Shown one piece after another: positions 1-6,508 of a DNA stretch of 40,712 nucleotides. Position 1 is the stretch's first letter. Each line of letters starts with the position of its first letter. A program made the translations under genes and the position numbers. Below the pieces are notes generated by a model, which was given only the letters and a program-made list of their open reading frames with translations, was not told the DNA's origin and did no database searches. Origin of the DNA: Dehalococcoidia bacterium UBA1222 (GTDB lineage Bacteria > Chloroflexota > Dehalococcoidia > Dehalococcoidales > UBA1222); assembly GCA_002309415.1 (NCBI GenBank), contig DBXC01000008.1:1-40712 (forward strand), in the 5' to 3' direction.

Positions 1-42
1 CTGATTAAAAGTCAGGTGCTCTACCTGATGAGCTAGCGACCC
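1..42 (-). tRNA. tRNA-Lys(UUU), 3' part cut by window edge
   Basis: Read on the minus strand the segment begins with acceptor strand GGGTCGC, then TA, a D arm (GCTC...GAGC) and an anticodon arm CCTGA-CTTTTAA-TCAG. The anticodon is TTT, which reads lysine codons. The gene is cut inside the 3' strand of the anticodon stem, so the T arm and 3' end lie outside the window. Confidence 0.93.
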
Positions 43-54
43 AAACAATGAGTT

Positions 55-83
55 AGTCTATCAAACTTTCATACGTTTGTAAA
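55..83 (-). promoter_or_regulatory. Promoter of tRNA-Lys
   Basis: On the minus strand TTTACA and TAGACT are separated by 17 bases, and the -10 box ends 12 bases before the first base of the tRNA. This is a plausible sigma70-type promoter; it is read from the sequence only. Confidence 0.5.
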
Positions 84-104
84 ATAGAGAAACACGAATG
101 AAGG

Positions 105-1232
105 CTATTTTTCGTATGACATCGCCTTCTCAAGATACTCGAAAGCTGCATCGATGGGAACGGCGAAGTTCAGATCTTCGTATCCGCCGAGACCAAAAGT
201 CGGGATACCGATCACATCTCCGTTCTGATTAAGAAGCGCGCCGCCACTGTTGCCAGGGTTCAGAACAGTGTCGATCTGAATCCATGGCAGATCATCATAA
301 TCACGCAGAGCAGAGACCACTCCGACGGTCAAAGTCGGATCACCATCAAGTCTGAAGGATGCAGGATAACCAAGTGCGAGCGCTGCATCACCCACATGGA
401 CATTTTCAATACTGCCAAACGATGCAGGAACAAGACCTTCGACCGGATCATTAAACTTGAGGATCGCCACATCACGGTCCTTGTTACCAGTAACAAAACT
501 AGCGCGATGCTGAGTTCCATCATCAAGATGGACAGTGAAGACTTGCCCATTCTCAGCAACATGATAGTTAGTGATGACATACCCTGCAGTGTTAGCTATG
601 ATTCCACTGCCGGCATAGGTCCAGCCGTCTTTCTTCCTGATTACGATATTGACGATGGACTGGCGAGCTTTATTGTAGGCAGCCAGATAAGGACTGGCAC
701 TGTCGACGATCGCCCGATTGATATCTGCGATCTGTTTCTGTAATTCAGTGCTCTGAGCTGTGGTTTGATCGAGTTCACCTTTCAGAGAATCTATCTGACC
801 AGAAGTATCGGAAAGAGATGAATCTATATCACCGATACTCTTGTCGAGCATAGCGATATCGGAGTTAATATCACGGACACTGCCTGAAAGAGAGGACAAA
901 TCACCCGTAAGCTCATAGATCTCGTTCTCTTTGACCAAGAGCTCTGCGTTCAGCATTCGGATATTATCCTGATTATTCTCAATGGTTTCATTTGCGGCTT
1001 TGAGCTGTTCAGAAAGATCATTAAAATCCCCTTTCAGATCAAAGAAAAAGAAGGTCAAGAATCCGAGACCCAAGACCAGACAGACCGACAGGGCCATCAT
1101 GACCTTAGTGACAGGAGTCAACTCAGATAAAAAACACTTCTTATGCGAGGAAGGATTCTCTTCAGTCTCATCGCATTCCGGACTGATGTCAGTTTCCTCA
1201 TTGATATCGCTGTCACAATTCATACAATCCAT
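105..1232 (-). CDS. Membrane-anchored trypsin-like serine protease with coiled-coil stalk
   Basis: A 375-residue S1C (HtrA/DegP-like) protease. An acidic cytoplasmic N-terminus (1-40) is followed by one membrane helix (about 44-64) and a long Ser/Asp/Leu-rich coiled-coil segment (about 65-178). The protease domain covers 180-372 with catalytic triad His224 (NYHVAENG), Asp254 (DRDVAIL) and Ser329 (PGNSGGAL). Unlike DegP or DegS there is no PDZ domain; the coiled coil on the membrane side may take its place as spacer or sensor. The topology puts the protease outside the membrane. Cysteines occur near the N-terminus (Cys3, Cys6, Cys20, Cys33), of unknown role. It stands alone between tRNA-Lys and fic. 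M4 is an alternative start; no clear ribosome site separates the two. Substrate unknown; family call is firm. Confidence 0.88.
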   Translation of the reverse strand: MDCMNCDSDINEETDISPECDETEENPSSHKKCFLSELTPVTKVMMALSVCLVLGLGFLTFFFFDLKGDFNDLSEQLKAANETIENNQDNIRMLNAELLVKENEIYELTGDLSSLSGSVRDINSDIAMLDKSIGDIDSSLSDTSGQIDSLKGELDQTTAQSTELQKQIADINRAIVDSASPYLAAYNKARQSIVNIVIRKKDGWTYAGSGIIANTAGYVITNYHVAENGQVFTVHLDDGTQHRASFVTGNKDRDVAILKFNDPVEGLVPASFGSIENVHVGDAALALGYPASFRLDGDPTLTVGVVSALRDYDDLPWIQIDTVLNPGNSGGALLNQNGDVIGIPTFGLGGYEDLNFAVPIDAAFEYLEKAMSYEK

Positions 1233-1260
1233 AACTTTTGTCCACTATTTTGATAGCTAA

Positions 1261-1289
1261 ATTGTATTTGAAAGCAGGCACAAATTCAA
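1261..1289 (-). promoter_or_regulatory. Promoter of the serine protease gene
   Basis: Minus strand TTGAAT and TACAAT with a 17 base spacer. Transcription would start near 1254, giving a leader of about 22 bases. Confidence 0.5.
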
Positions 1290-1337
1290 CCAATCAGGTT
1301 AGAGTTTAAGGCTGGGGAATACTCAATGATCGATCAT

Positions 1338-2555
1338 TTAAGAAGTGAGATGATCCAGTTTCTTCAGATCGATCATGTAGTACTTCTTACGCCCATTTTT
1401 CTTGTTGATCAAAATACCTTTAGAACCAATAAGCGCAAGCCTCGACCCAAGCGTCACATAGTTCGTTTTATATATTGACAACAACTCTTGTGTAGAAATG
1501 CCCTGCTCACTGAATAAAGATGCCTGAACAAGGACATAGCTCAGAGACTCACATTCCTTATGACCATTTAGGACCGAGACAATGGCAGAATGATAATGCT
1601 TAAGATCGGACAGCTTTCTGTTTAAAGAATCCTTAAGATCGACCATAGCCTGTTCAATCATCCCCAGCATCATGATCAAAAACGGAGTCAAATCAGCGCA
1701 GTTCCTTTCATCGTTACAAGTCGTAAAAGCTTCGTAATATTTCTTCAGGTTTTCCTTGATGGTCTCCGAGATGCGGAAAGAAACGATCTTTTCCAAGTTT
1801 TCAGATATCCAGTAGCTGAGGATAAAACGTCCAAGTCTGCCGTTACCGTCATAAAACGGATGGATATACTCGAGCATATAGTGAAAAAGACATATTCGGT
1901 ACAAGGGAAGATAAGCTTCATCATTTAGATATCTGAGTGCTTTTTCCATATATTGAATGATTTCCGACTCAGGGTATTTTCCCTTATGAACGGGTTTGCC
2001 GGTAGCAGAGCGGACCTCCGTCAGATCCTTTCTGAAATACTGACCGTCAGGAGCATTTTTCTTATCTTCGCTGACAACTTCTTCAAGCACGATCTCATCA
2101 TAGATATCACGAATATCCTGACATGTCTGCAGACGGACCTTCTCATTACTGAGGAGTTTTAGGTATTTATTCACAAGTCCTAGATACACACTCTTCTTCC
2201 CTGTCTTTTCAGACTGCTCCTGAAGGATCTCAAGGACATCCCCTACTTCTTTTCTGCTGCTGTTGACGCCCTCGATATCATTGGTGATGACGATCTCATC
2301 TATCAAACACTTTTTGGAGTATTGATCCAAGGCTTTTTGCGGAAGCTGTGAGCTGATAGCTTTTATTTCCTTATCAAGTGTCAGCACTTGGTAAGTCAGT
2401 TTGATAACATCATCACACTGAACAAAAAAACACAGCTTCCCTGCCACATCAAAATCCAGATGGATCGCAGTATCTGAACTGAAACGCTCCCTGAACGTAT
2501 ATTCATGGGTTTCGCGATCCTCATAGTAAATTTTTCTTAAATCCTTATATGCCAA
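1338..2555 (-). CDS. Fic family protein (AMPylase), class II, with C-terminal winged helix
   Basis: A 405-residue Fic protein. The catalytic motif HPFYDGNGRLGR is at 232-243 and fits HxFx(D/E)GNGRxxR, with His232 as the expected catalytic base. An inhibitory helix motif TNDIEG at 91-96 matches (S/T)xxxE(G/N), which places it in class II with intramolecular auto-inhibition. Residues about 325-400 look like a winged helix, as in many Fic/DUF4172-type proteins. Family members transfer AMP (sometimes other groups) to hydroxyls of target proteins; the target cannot be read here. The start is TTG at 2555, preceded by an AGGTG ribosome site; no ATG is available nearby. Upstream lie two palindromic operator-like elements that overlap its likely promoter, so autoregulation by the winged helix is possible (inference). 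Confidence 0.9.
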   Translation of the reverse strand: MAYKDLRKIYYEDRETHEYTFRERFSSDTAIHLDFDVAGKLCFFVQCDDVIKLTYQVLTLDKEIKAISSQLPQKALDQYSKKCLIDEIVITNDIEGVNSSRKEVGDVLEILQEQSEKTGKKSVYLGLVNKYLKLLSNEKVRLQTCQDIRDIYDEIVLEEVVSEDKKNAPDGQYFRKDLTEVRSATGKPVHKGKYPESEIIQYMEKALRYLNDEAYLPLYRICLFHYMLEYIHPFYDGNGRLGRFILSYWISENLEKIVSFRISETIKENLKKYYEAFTTCNDERNCADLTPFLIMMLGMIEQAMVDLKDSLNRKLSDLKHYHSAIVSVLNGHKECESLSYVLVQASLFSEQGISTQELLSIYKTNYVTLGSRLALIGSKGILINKKNGRKKYYMIDLKKLDHLTS

Positions 2556-2591
2556 GACACACCTACAGGAAAATTTATTTATATATCGTCG

Positions 2592-2620
2592 AGTTTATCA
2601 CACTATATTTAAAGTAACAA
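2592..2620 (-). promoter_or_regulatory. Possible fic promoter
   Basis: Minus strand TTGTTA and TAAACT with a 17 base spacer. The -35 box falls in the centre of the first fic operator-like palindrome, so a bound protein would block it. Confidence 0.4.
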
Positions 2621-2689
2621 GGCTAAACCTTTAAATATGATGCATAAAAAAGCTGATATATTTAAAGCACCATGCGTGATACTTTAAAT
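2604..2689. repeat. Two copies of an operator-like palindrome upstream of fic
   Basis: Copy 1: TATATTTAAAG at 2604-2614 and CTTTAAATAT at 2629-2638. Copy 2: TATATTTAAAG at 2657-2667 and CTTTAAAT at 2682-2689. In both the arms are 14 bases apart, and the copies are 53 bases apart, about five helical turns. The sequence between the arms is not well conserved, as expected for a protein-binding site. They fill the 163 bp gap between fic and the recombinase gene. Confidence 0.65.
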
Positions 2690-2718
2690 GTTTTCGCATT
2701 TTTGGACGAAAAACGAGA

Positions 2719-3336
2719 TTAATTCATCGATGAAGGCTGAAAGTGCTCTTTGTGACGACGGAGCAGCCGATAGAATGTACCGCGCGATACTCCCATCTTA
2801 TACGAAGCATCCTTCCATGTGATCTCATGACCGACATACTGATCAAGAATCTCGTGAGTATCGACCGGAAGTTGTTTTCTGGGACGACCGAATTTCACGC
2901 CCTTCTCCATGGCAATGCGGATACCTTCCATCTGACGCTCTCTGATGTTTACCCTTTCGTTCTCTGCCACGAATGAAAGGACCTGGAGGACAATGTCAGC
3001 GATGAACTTACCTACAAGATTCGCGCCCTCGATCCTGGTATCCAGAAGAGGCATATCGAGGACCTGGATATCCGCCCCAATGACCTTTGTGATACGTCTC
3101 CATTCTTCGAGGATCATTTGATAATTTCTCCCCAGTCTGTCTATGGATTTGATGATGAGGAGATCGTCGGGCTTTAGATTCTTTACGAGTTTCTGATAGT
3201 TGGTGCGGTTAAAATCCTTGCCGGATTCTTTATCGATATAGATCTGTTTATCAGACAAACCCAGTTTCTTTATATCTTCATACTGGCGGTCGATCTTCTG
3301 TTGCTTCGTCGAGATCCTGATATATGCGTAAATCAC
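2719..3336 (-). CDS. Small serine recombinase (resolvase/invertase family)
   Basis: A 205-residue serine recombinase of the Tn3 resolvase / Hin invertase size class. The catalytic domain (1-140) has the nucleophile Ser9 in YIRISTKQQ, with Arg7, and the family block IDRLGRN about residues 65-72. A C-terminal helix-turn-helix of the Hin type ends the protein (ITWKDASYKMGVSRGTFYRL). Such enzymes resolve cointegrates, invert DNA or move small elements. The start is GTG at 3336 with an AGAGGTGA ribosome site six bases upstream. It points away from the XRE gene across a gap that holds repeats which could be its target (inference). Signs of a mobile or plasmid-derived region. Confidence 0.92.
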   Translation of the reverse strand: MIYAYIRISTKQQKIDRQYEDIKKLGLSDKQIYIDKESGKDFNRTNYQKLVKNLKPDDLLIIKSIDRLGRNYQMILEEWRRITKVIGADIQVLDMPLLDTRIEGANLVGKFIADIVLQVLSFVAENERVNIRERQMEGIRIAMEKGVKFGRPRKQLPVDTHEILDQYVGHEITWKDASYKMGVSRGTFYRLLRRHKEHFQPSSMN

Positions 3337-3342
3337 AATGCG

Positions 3343-3375
3343 TCACCTCTAATTAAATCTACACAGTTATTAGAG
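3343..3375 (-). promoter_or_regulatory. Inverted repeat over the recombinase ribosome binding site
   Basis: CTCTAAT at 3347-3353 and ATTAGAG at 3369-3375 are perfect inverted copies 15 bases apart. The arm next to the gene contains part of the ribosome site (3343-3350). In RNA this stem would hide the site; in DNA it could be a recombinase or repressor site. Confidence 0.45.
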
Positions 3376-3799
3376 ATGTGCGTTATTGATTTCAGTCAAA
3401 GATAAGTATGGGGGTTTAGATACCTAAATCTATGGTTTTAACGACGAAAGGGAGTGTTTTCTTTGTTTTTCTGAGTTATTCGTAAAATCAAAGATTTTGT
3501 CTTATAAATGTGGTATAAAATAAGAAAAATGACGGGTATCAAAACGTATAGTCAATACATTTTGTTTCACATAGAATCTTGACTCTTTTTAAATGGCTTA
3601 AACACATTATTGGTACGAAAAAGTGGCAGACCGTGCCAATTATTGGTCCGAAAAAGTGGCAAACTATACCAATAATCAAGCTAAAGAAACGTCAAGTGAA
3701 ATCATGATAACAAATGCTAACACGAAATCACGCGAAGATTATTTCAGTTTTTTATAAAAAGCTTTAAGTCATATCCCACTATTAGTGATAATTCGTTAC
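3376..3799. other. Gene-free gap between recombinase and XRE regulator
   Basis: No convincing gene is seen. The gap is AT-rich and contains a short inverted repeat TTTAG-ATAC-CTAAA near 3418, the perfect inverted repeat AAAATC-AAA-GATTTT at 3484-3498, and the tandem 33 bp repeats at 3606-3676. Only very short open frames occur, for example 17 codons from ATG near 3530, without a ribosome site. Confidence 0.6.
3606..3676. repeat. Tandem 33 bp direct repeats bounded by inverted ends
   Basis: Two copies start with ATTATTGGT at 3606 and 3639, period exactly 33, differing at only a few positions, mostly near their right ends. Each copy is itself a hyphenated palindrome: ATTGGTACG pairs with CGTGCCAAT in copy 1 with one mismatch. 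The block begins with ATTATTGGTA (3606-3615) and ends with its exact inverse TACCAATAAT (3667-3676). It lies between a divergently placed serine recombinase and an XRE regulator, so it may be a recombination site or a repressor operator. Confidence 0.7.
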
Positions 3800-3828
3800 T
3801 TGACAATGACTTTCAGCTTGCGTATCAT
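3800..3828 (+). promoter_or_regulatory. Promoter of the XRE / ImmA operon
   Basis: TTGACA (3800-3805) and TATCAT (3823-3828) with a 17 base spacer, close to the sigma70 consensus. Transcription would start near 3835, about 30 bases before the XRE start codon. Confidence 0.65.
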
Positions 3829-3866
3829 GTAAGCAGACATGTTAATGTTTAGCTTTGGAGGATATG

Positions 3867-4235
3867 ATGACATACAAAAGCTTTGGGGATTTTCTTCATG
3901 CAAAGAGAATTCAAATGAAACTAAGCTACCGCGAATTAGCAGAATCTATCGATGTCACAGCACCCTATTTAAGCGATATTGAGAAAGGTCGACGAAATGC
4001 GCCGGTAATGGAAAAACTCCAAAAAATCTCTAAACTGTTTGGGCTCTCGGAAAAAGAGGAGGCTCTTATGTTTGATTTGGCTGGGAAAAAGAAAAATGAT
4101 TTGCCTCCCGATTTGCCCAACTACATTATCGGTAATGAAGAAGTTGTTGCCGCCCTTCGAACCGCACGTGATCTTGGCGCCAATGAAGAGGACTGGCAAA
4201 GATTTGTGGATGAGTTGAAAAAACGTAAAGGATAG
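3867..4235 (+). CDS. XRE-family helix-turn-helix regulator
   Basis: A 122-residue protein with an N-terminal XRE/Cro-C1 helix-turn-helix at about 6-60 (KLSYRELAESIDVTAPYLSDIEKGRR). The tail (about 75-122) is charged and ends in a helix rich in Lys. ATG 3867 is chosen because GGAGG at 3857-3861 lies five bases upstream; ATG 3864 and TTG 3855 are in frame but overlap that site. The following gene begins two bases after the stop and encodes an ImmA-like peptidase, the pairing seen in ICEBs1 ImmR/ImmA and in many prophages, where the peptidase cuts the regulator to relieve repression. Here the regulator probably represses its own operon; that is inference from the pairing. Confidence 0.88.
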   Translation: MTYKSFGDFLHAKRIQMKLSYRELAESIDVTAPYLSDIEKGRRNAPVMEKLQKISKLFGLSEKEEALMFDLAGKKKNDLPPDLPNYIIGNEEVVAALRTARDLGANEEDWQRFVDELKKRKG

Positions 4236-4237
4236 CG

Positions 4238-4978
4238 ATGTATCAACCGAGTTTCAGGAAAAAGAAAAACCTTGCTCCAGTACTGAGCCTGAACGAAATA
4301 AATGAAATAGCAGAGTGTTTTGTGCTCGATTTTTGTCCTGACGCAGCAACGAACCCTCAACCACTAAATATTGATCTTTTTCTTGAAGCCTATCTTGGTC
4401 TTTCAATCGATTATCATTACTTAAGCAACTGTGGATTATATTTAGGAATGACGGTATTCAAAGATACAGATCGAGTAGTGATTTACCTTCCTGAAAATGA
4501 TAAGGCAGATTACATTTCAATACCATCCAAGACAGTCATTATCGATTCCTCGCTAACCGAAACCAATCAGATTAATCGATATAGATATACAGGCGGTCAT
4601 GAGGCAGGACATTGGATTTTTCACAAAGATCATTACGATTACATCTCAACAAAAAGAAATATTGAAGATGCTGATACACACTTCATACAATGTAAAGAAT
4701 TGAGAAAGGCCGATATGTCGACAGACACTAAAACCTGGAGCGACCAAAAATGGATGGAATGGCAGGCCGATAAATACTCATCGTGTTGGTTCATGCCTGA
4801 AAGTGCAGTCAAAATAGTATTCAACAAAAAACTCTCTTGGAAAAATGAGGAACCAGAATTACTCCGAATTATCGCAAACACCTTCCAAGTATCAGAGTTG
4901 GCTGCATGTTATAGATTGCTAGATTTAGGATATATCACGCCCCATACAGGAAAAGTGCTGTTATCAATGATAGGATAA
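4238..4978 (+). CDS. ImmA/IrrE family zinc metallopeptidase
   Basis: A 246-residue protein with the zinc motif HEAGH at 121-125 (YTGGHEAGHWIFH) and a downstream acidic ligand region EWQADKYSSCWFMP at about 174-187, the usual ImmA/IrrE pattern (ExxA...LLMP). Family members cleave a partner XRE regulator or act with it in stress sensing. The ribosome site AAAGGA lies inside the end of the XRE gene, so the two genes are translated together. The C-terminal part (about 205-246) resembles a small DNA- or protein-binding helix set of unclear role. No membrane segment. Probable substrate: the XRE protein encoded just upstream. The gene is AT-richer than the housekeeping genes to its right, which fits horizontal transfer. 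Confidence 0.88.
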   Translation: MYQPSFRKKKNLAPVLSLNEINEIAECFVLDFCPDAATNPQPLNIDLFLEAYLGLSIDYHYLSNCGLYLGMTVFKDTDRVVIYLPENDKADYISIPSKTVIIDSSLTETNQINRYRYTGGHEAGHWIFHKDHYDYISTKRNIEDADTHFIQCKELRKADMSTDTKTWSDQKWMEWQADKYSSCWFMPESAVKIVFNKKLSWKNEEPELLRIIANTFQVSELAACYRLLDLGYITPHTGKVLLSMIG

Positions 4979-5002
4979 TTTTTTTTTGCGGTCTAGTTAG
5001 CT

Positions 5003-5014
5003 AGTATGCATACT
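5003..5014. repeat. Perfect 12 bp palindrome before the DUF4417-like gene
   Basis: AGTATGCATACT is a perfect palindrome in the 57 bp gap after the peptidase gene and 21 bases before the next start codon. It may be a small operator; chance occurrence cannot be excluded. Confidence 0.35.
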
Positions 5015-5035
5015 GAATAATTAGGAGAACAATAC

Positions 5036-5758
5036 ATGCCAATATATAACAACAAAGGCTTTATAGATCTAATCAGACCACTACCAGAGTATGTCGAAAG
5101 AGATGTCTTCGATATTCCTTTTATCGAACCAGTTTCGATTAATCTTTCAGCAATGAATAATGGTATTTGGTTAACCAACATGAAAAACATCTCATTTAAA
5201 GACAAGTTAGCTGATAAAAAAATAGTTCATTCCTTCTGCTTCGATAACGTTTTGCGAAGAGAATATAAAAACCCCCTAAAGTATTTACAAAAAGTCTCCA
5301 AATATCTTGCAGTAAGTTCATTTGACTTTAGCATGGATATTAAGATGGATTTCAAACAGGTTCTAGCCGCTGTTTACGACAACCGCTGGTCAGGGGCATT
5401 TATGCAAACTAACGGGAAAATGGTCATACCAACAGTGGGATGGCTAGCCAGTGACAGTTACAATCTTTGTTTTGCAGGGCTAAAAGATGGAGGTGTTTTT
5501 ATAATCTCAACATTAGGCGCGAATAATCCTGAATCAAAGGCAATCTTCATTCATGGTTATATCGAAATGCGCACCAGATTTCCTGATACAAAATTGATTT
5601 GCGTCGGAGATCCGATAGCAGGCATGGATAGCGACGTTTGCCATGTTTTGTACGAAGAATCATTCGGAACATGGAATCGCTATCAGAATTATTGGCAACC
5701 AAAACTGATAAACTGGGATGGTAGTATCCCGGAAAGGAATGAAATCAATGTCATCTAG
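5036..5758 (+). CDS. DUF4417-like protein, function unknown
   Basis: A 240-residue soluble protein. Blocks SSFDFSMD (94-101), KMVIPTVGWLASDSYNLCF (128-146) and GGVFIISTLGA (152-162), then a helix and ICVGDP (188-193), match what I remember of DUF4417 proteins, a family found with phage, plasmid and other mobile genes and without a known activity. The alternation of strands and helices suggests a compact alpha/beta fold. An AGGAG ribosome site precedes ATG 5036. It lies between the XRE/ImmA pair and the toxin-like pair on the same strand, and its end overlaps the next gene by 11 bases, so it is probably expressed with that pair. Family assignment is from recall and should be tested with a profile search. 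Confidence 0.65.
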   Translation: MPIYNNKGFIDLIRPLPEYVERDVFDIPFIEPVSINLSAMNNGIWLTNMKNISFKDKLADKKIVHSFCFDNVLRREYKNPLKYLQKVSKYLAVSSFDFSMDIKMDFKQVLAAVYDNRWSGAFMQTNGKMVIPTVGWLASDSYNLCFAGLKDGGVFIISTLGANNPESKAIFIHGYIEMRTRFPDTKLICVGDPIAGMDSDVCHVLYEESFGTWNRYQNYWQPKLINWDGSIPERNEINVI

Positions 5759-6140
5759 AGGCGCTGTAATTAAAAATGGTCATGTAACAACCGACGAGTA
5801 CGATGCTGTCAGAACAGTTTATGATGCAAAAGTTCTTGTAGGAAACGGCGGAAAGCATAGTCTTCCCGATTATTCTCATAGCCCAAACCGCATTTACATC
5901 AAGGAAAACTCTGATGGATCTTTTAAGGAACTACGAGCATATGATTGCAATGGAAATCCAATTATTGAAATTGCAAATCACATTGAACCCCAGATAACAG
6001 GTAACAGAAAAGAGAATGTGCTTCACTACCATACATTCGACGATAATATGAATAGAAATCTTGAAGGGCGCATTTCATCTTCAGAGCATACTGATATTTA
6101 TGAAAGATATAAACAATATCTGGAGGAATATGGACTATGA
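5748..6140 (+). CDS. Small protein resembling a toxin domain, function unknown
   Basis: A 130-residue protein that I cannot name. It has a Gly/His-rich start of the core (GNGGKHSLPDYSHSPNRIYI, about 33-52), two beta-strand-like blocks (KELRAYD and NPIIEIANHIEP) and a striking VLHYHTFDD motif near residue 95. Clustered His/Asp/Arg residues in such a small single domain are typical of nuclease-type toxin domains, and similar segments occur, as I recall, at the ends of phage head proteins in Firmicutes; neither is proven. ATG 5748 is chosen because an AAAGGA site lies nine bases upstream; ATG 5739 and 5718 are in frame but worse placed. It overlaps the preceding gene, and the next gene starts in its stop codon (ATGA), the arrangement usual for a toxin followed by its immunity gene. 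Confidence 0.7.
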   Translation: MSSRGAVIKNGHVTTDEYDAVRTVYDAKVLVGNGGKHSLPDYSHSPNRIYIKENSDGSFKELRAYDCNGNPIIEIANHIEPQITGNRKENVLHYHTFDDNMNRNLEGRISSSEHTDIYERYKQYLEEYGL

Positions 6141-6508
6141 TAAATGGAAGTATTGAACAGTTTTTAGATACTGGCTGGTTTTCAGAAAGCACATTGTATC
6201 TGAATGGACACATTTACTGGTGTGAAGCACAGTCTAATTTCAAAACACACATACACCGCTTCTTTGTCAATAAATGGCAAGTAATTAACGAAGAGAACAA
6301 GTACTTTCACTCCATCTGTGATCAAGATGGACCAGTTGATTGGGAATGTGTTTATGAGGACTCAGGACAAGATTTTGACTTGATCAAAAAACACTTCCTG
6401 GAAGCTAAGATCTTTGATGGCAAATCATTTTGGGAAGTCGAACATGAACTTGCCTGGCTAGATGAATCCACTCCTATCACTAAGGACTCTAGTATCTCAT
6501 TCGATTAA
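6137..6508 (+). CDS. Small acidic protein, candidate immunity protein
   Basis: A 123-residue protein without a recognised family. It is strongly acidic (about 23 Asp/Glu against 9 Lys/Arg) and rich in Trp, Phe and Tyr, a composition common among immunity proteins that sit on the surface of basic nuclease toxins. It begins with ATG in the ATGA overlap at 6137-6140, so it is translationally coupled to the preceding gene. Its stop overlaps the stop of epmA on the other strand, which marks the right edge of the accessory region. Role as immunity protein is inferred from composition and gene order only. Confidence 0.65.
   Translation: MINGSIEQFLDTGWFSESTLYLNGHIYWCEAQSNFKTHIHRFFVNKWQVINEENKYFHSICDQDGPVDWECVYEDSGQDFDLIKKHFLEAKIFDGKSFWEVEHELAWLDESTPITKDSSISFD

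Noticed and set aside
396..743. 115-codon open frame on the plus strand
   Set aside because: Antisense to the protease domain with its intact catalytic triad.
3606..3671. Two 33 bp direct repeats as a CRISPR remnant
   Set aside because: The units are directly adjacent without unique spacers, and no cas gene is in the window.
1..6508. tRNA-Lys as attachment site of the accessory island
   Set aside because: The 3' end of the tRNA is outside the window, no tyrosine integrase is present, and the protease gene lies between; no repeat of the tRNA end was recognised near 6508.
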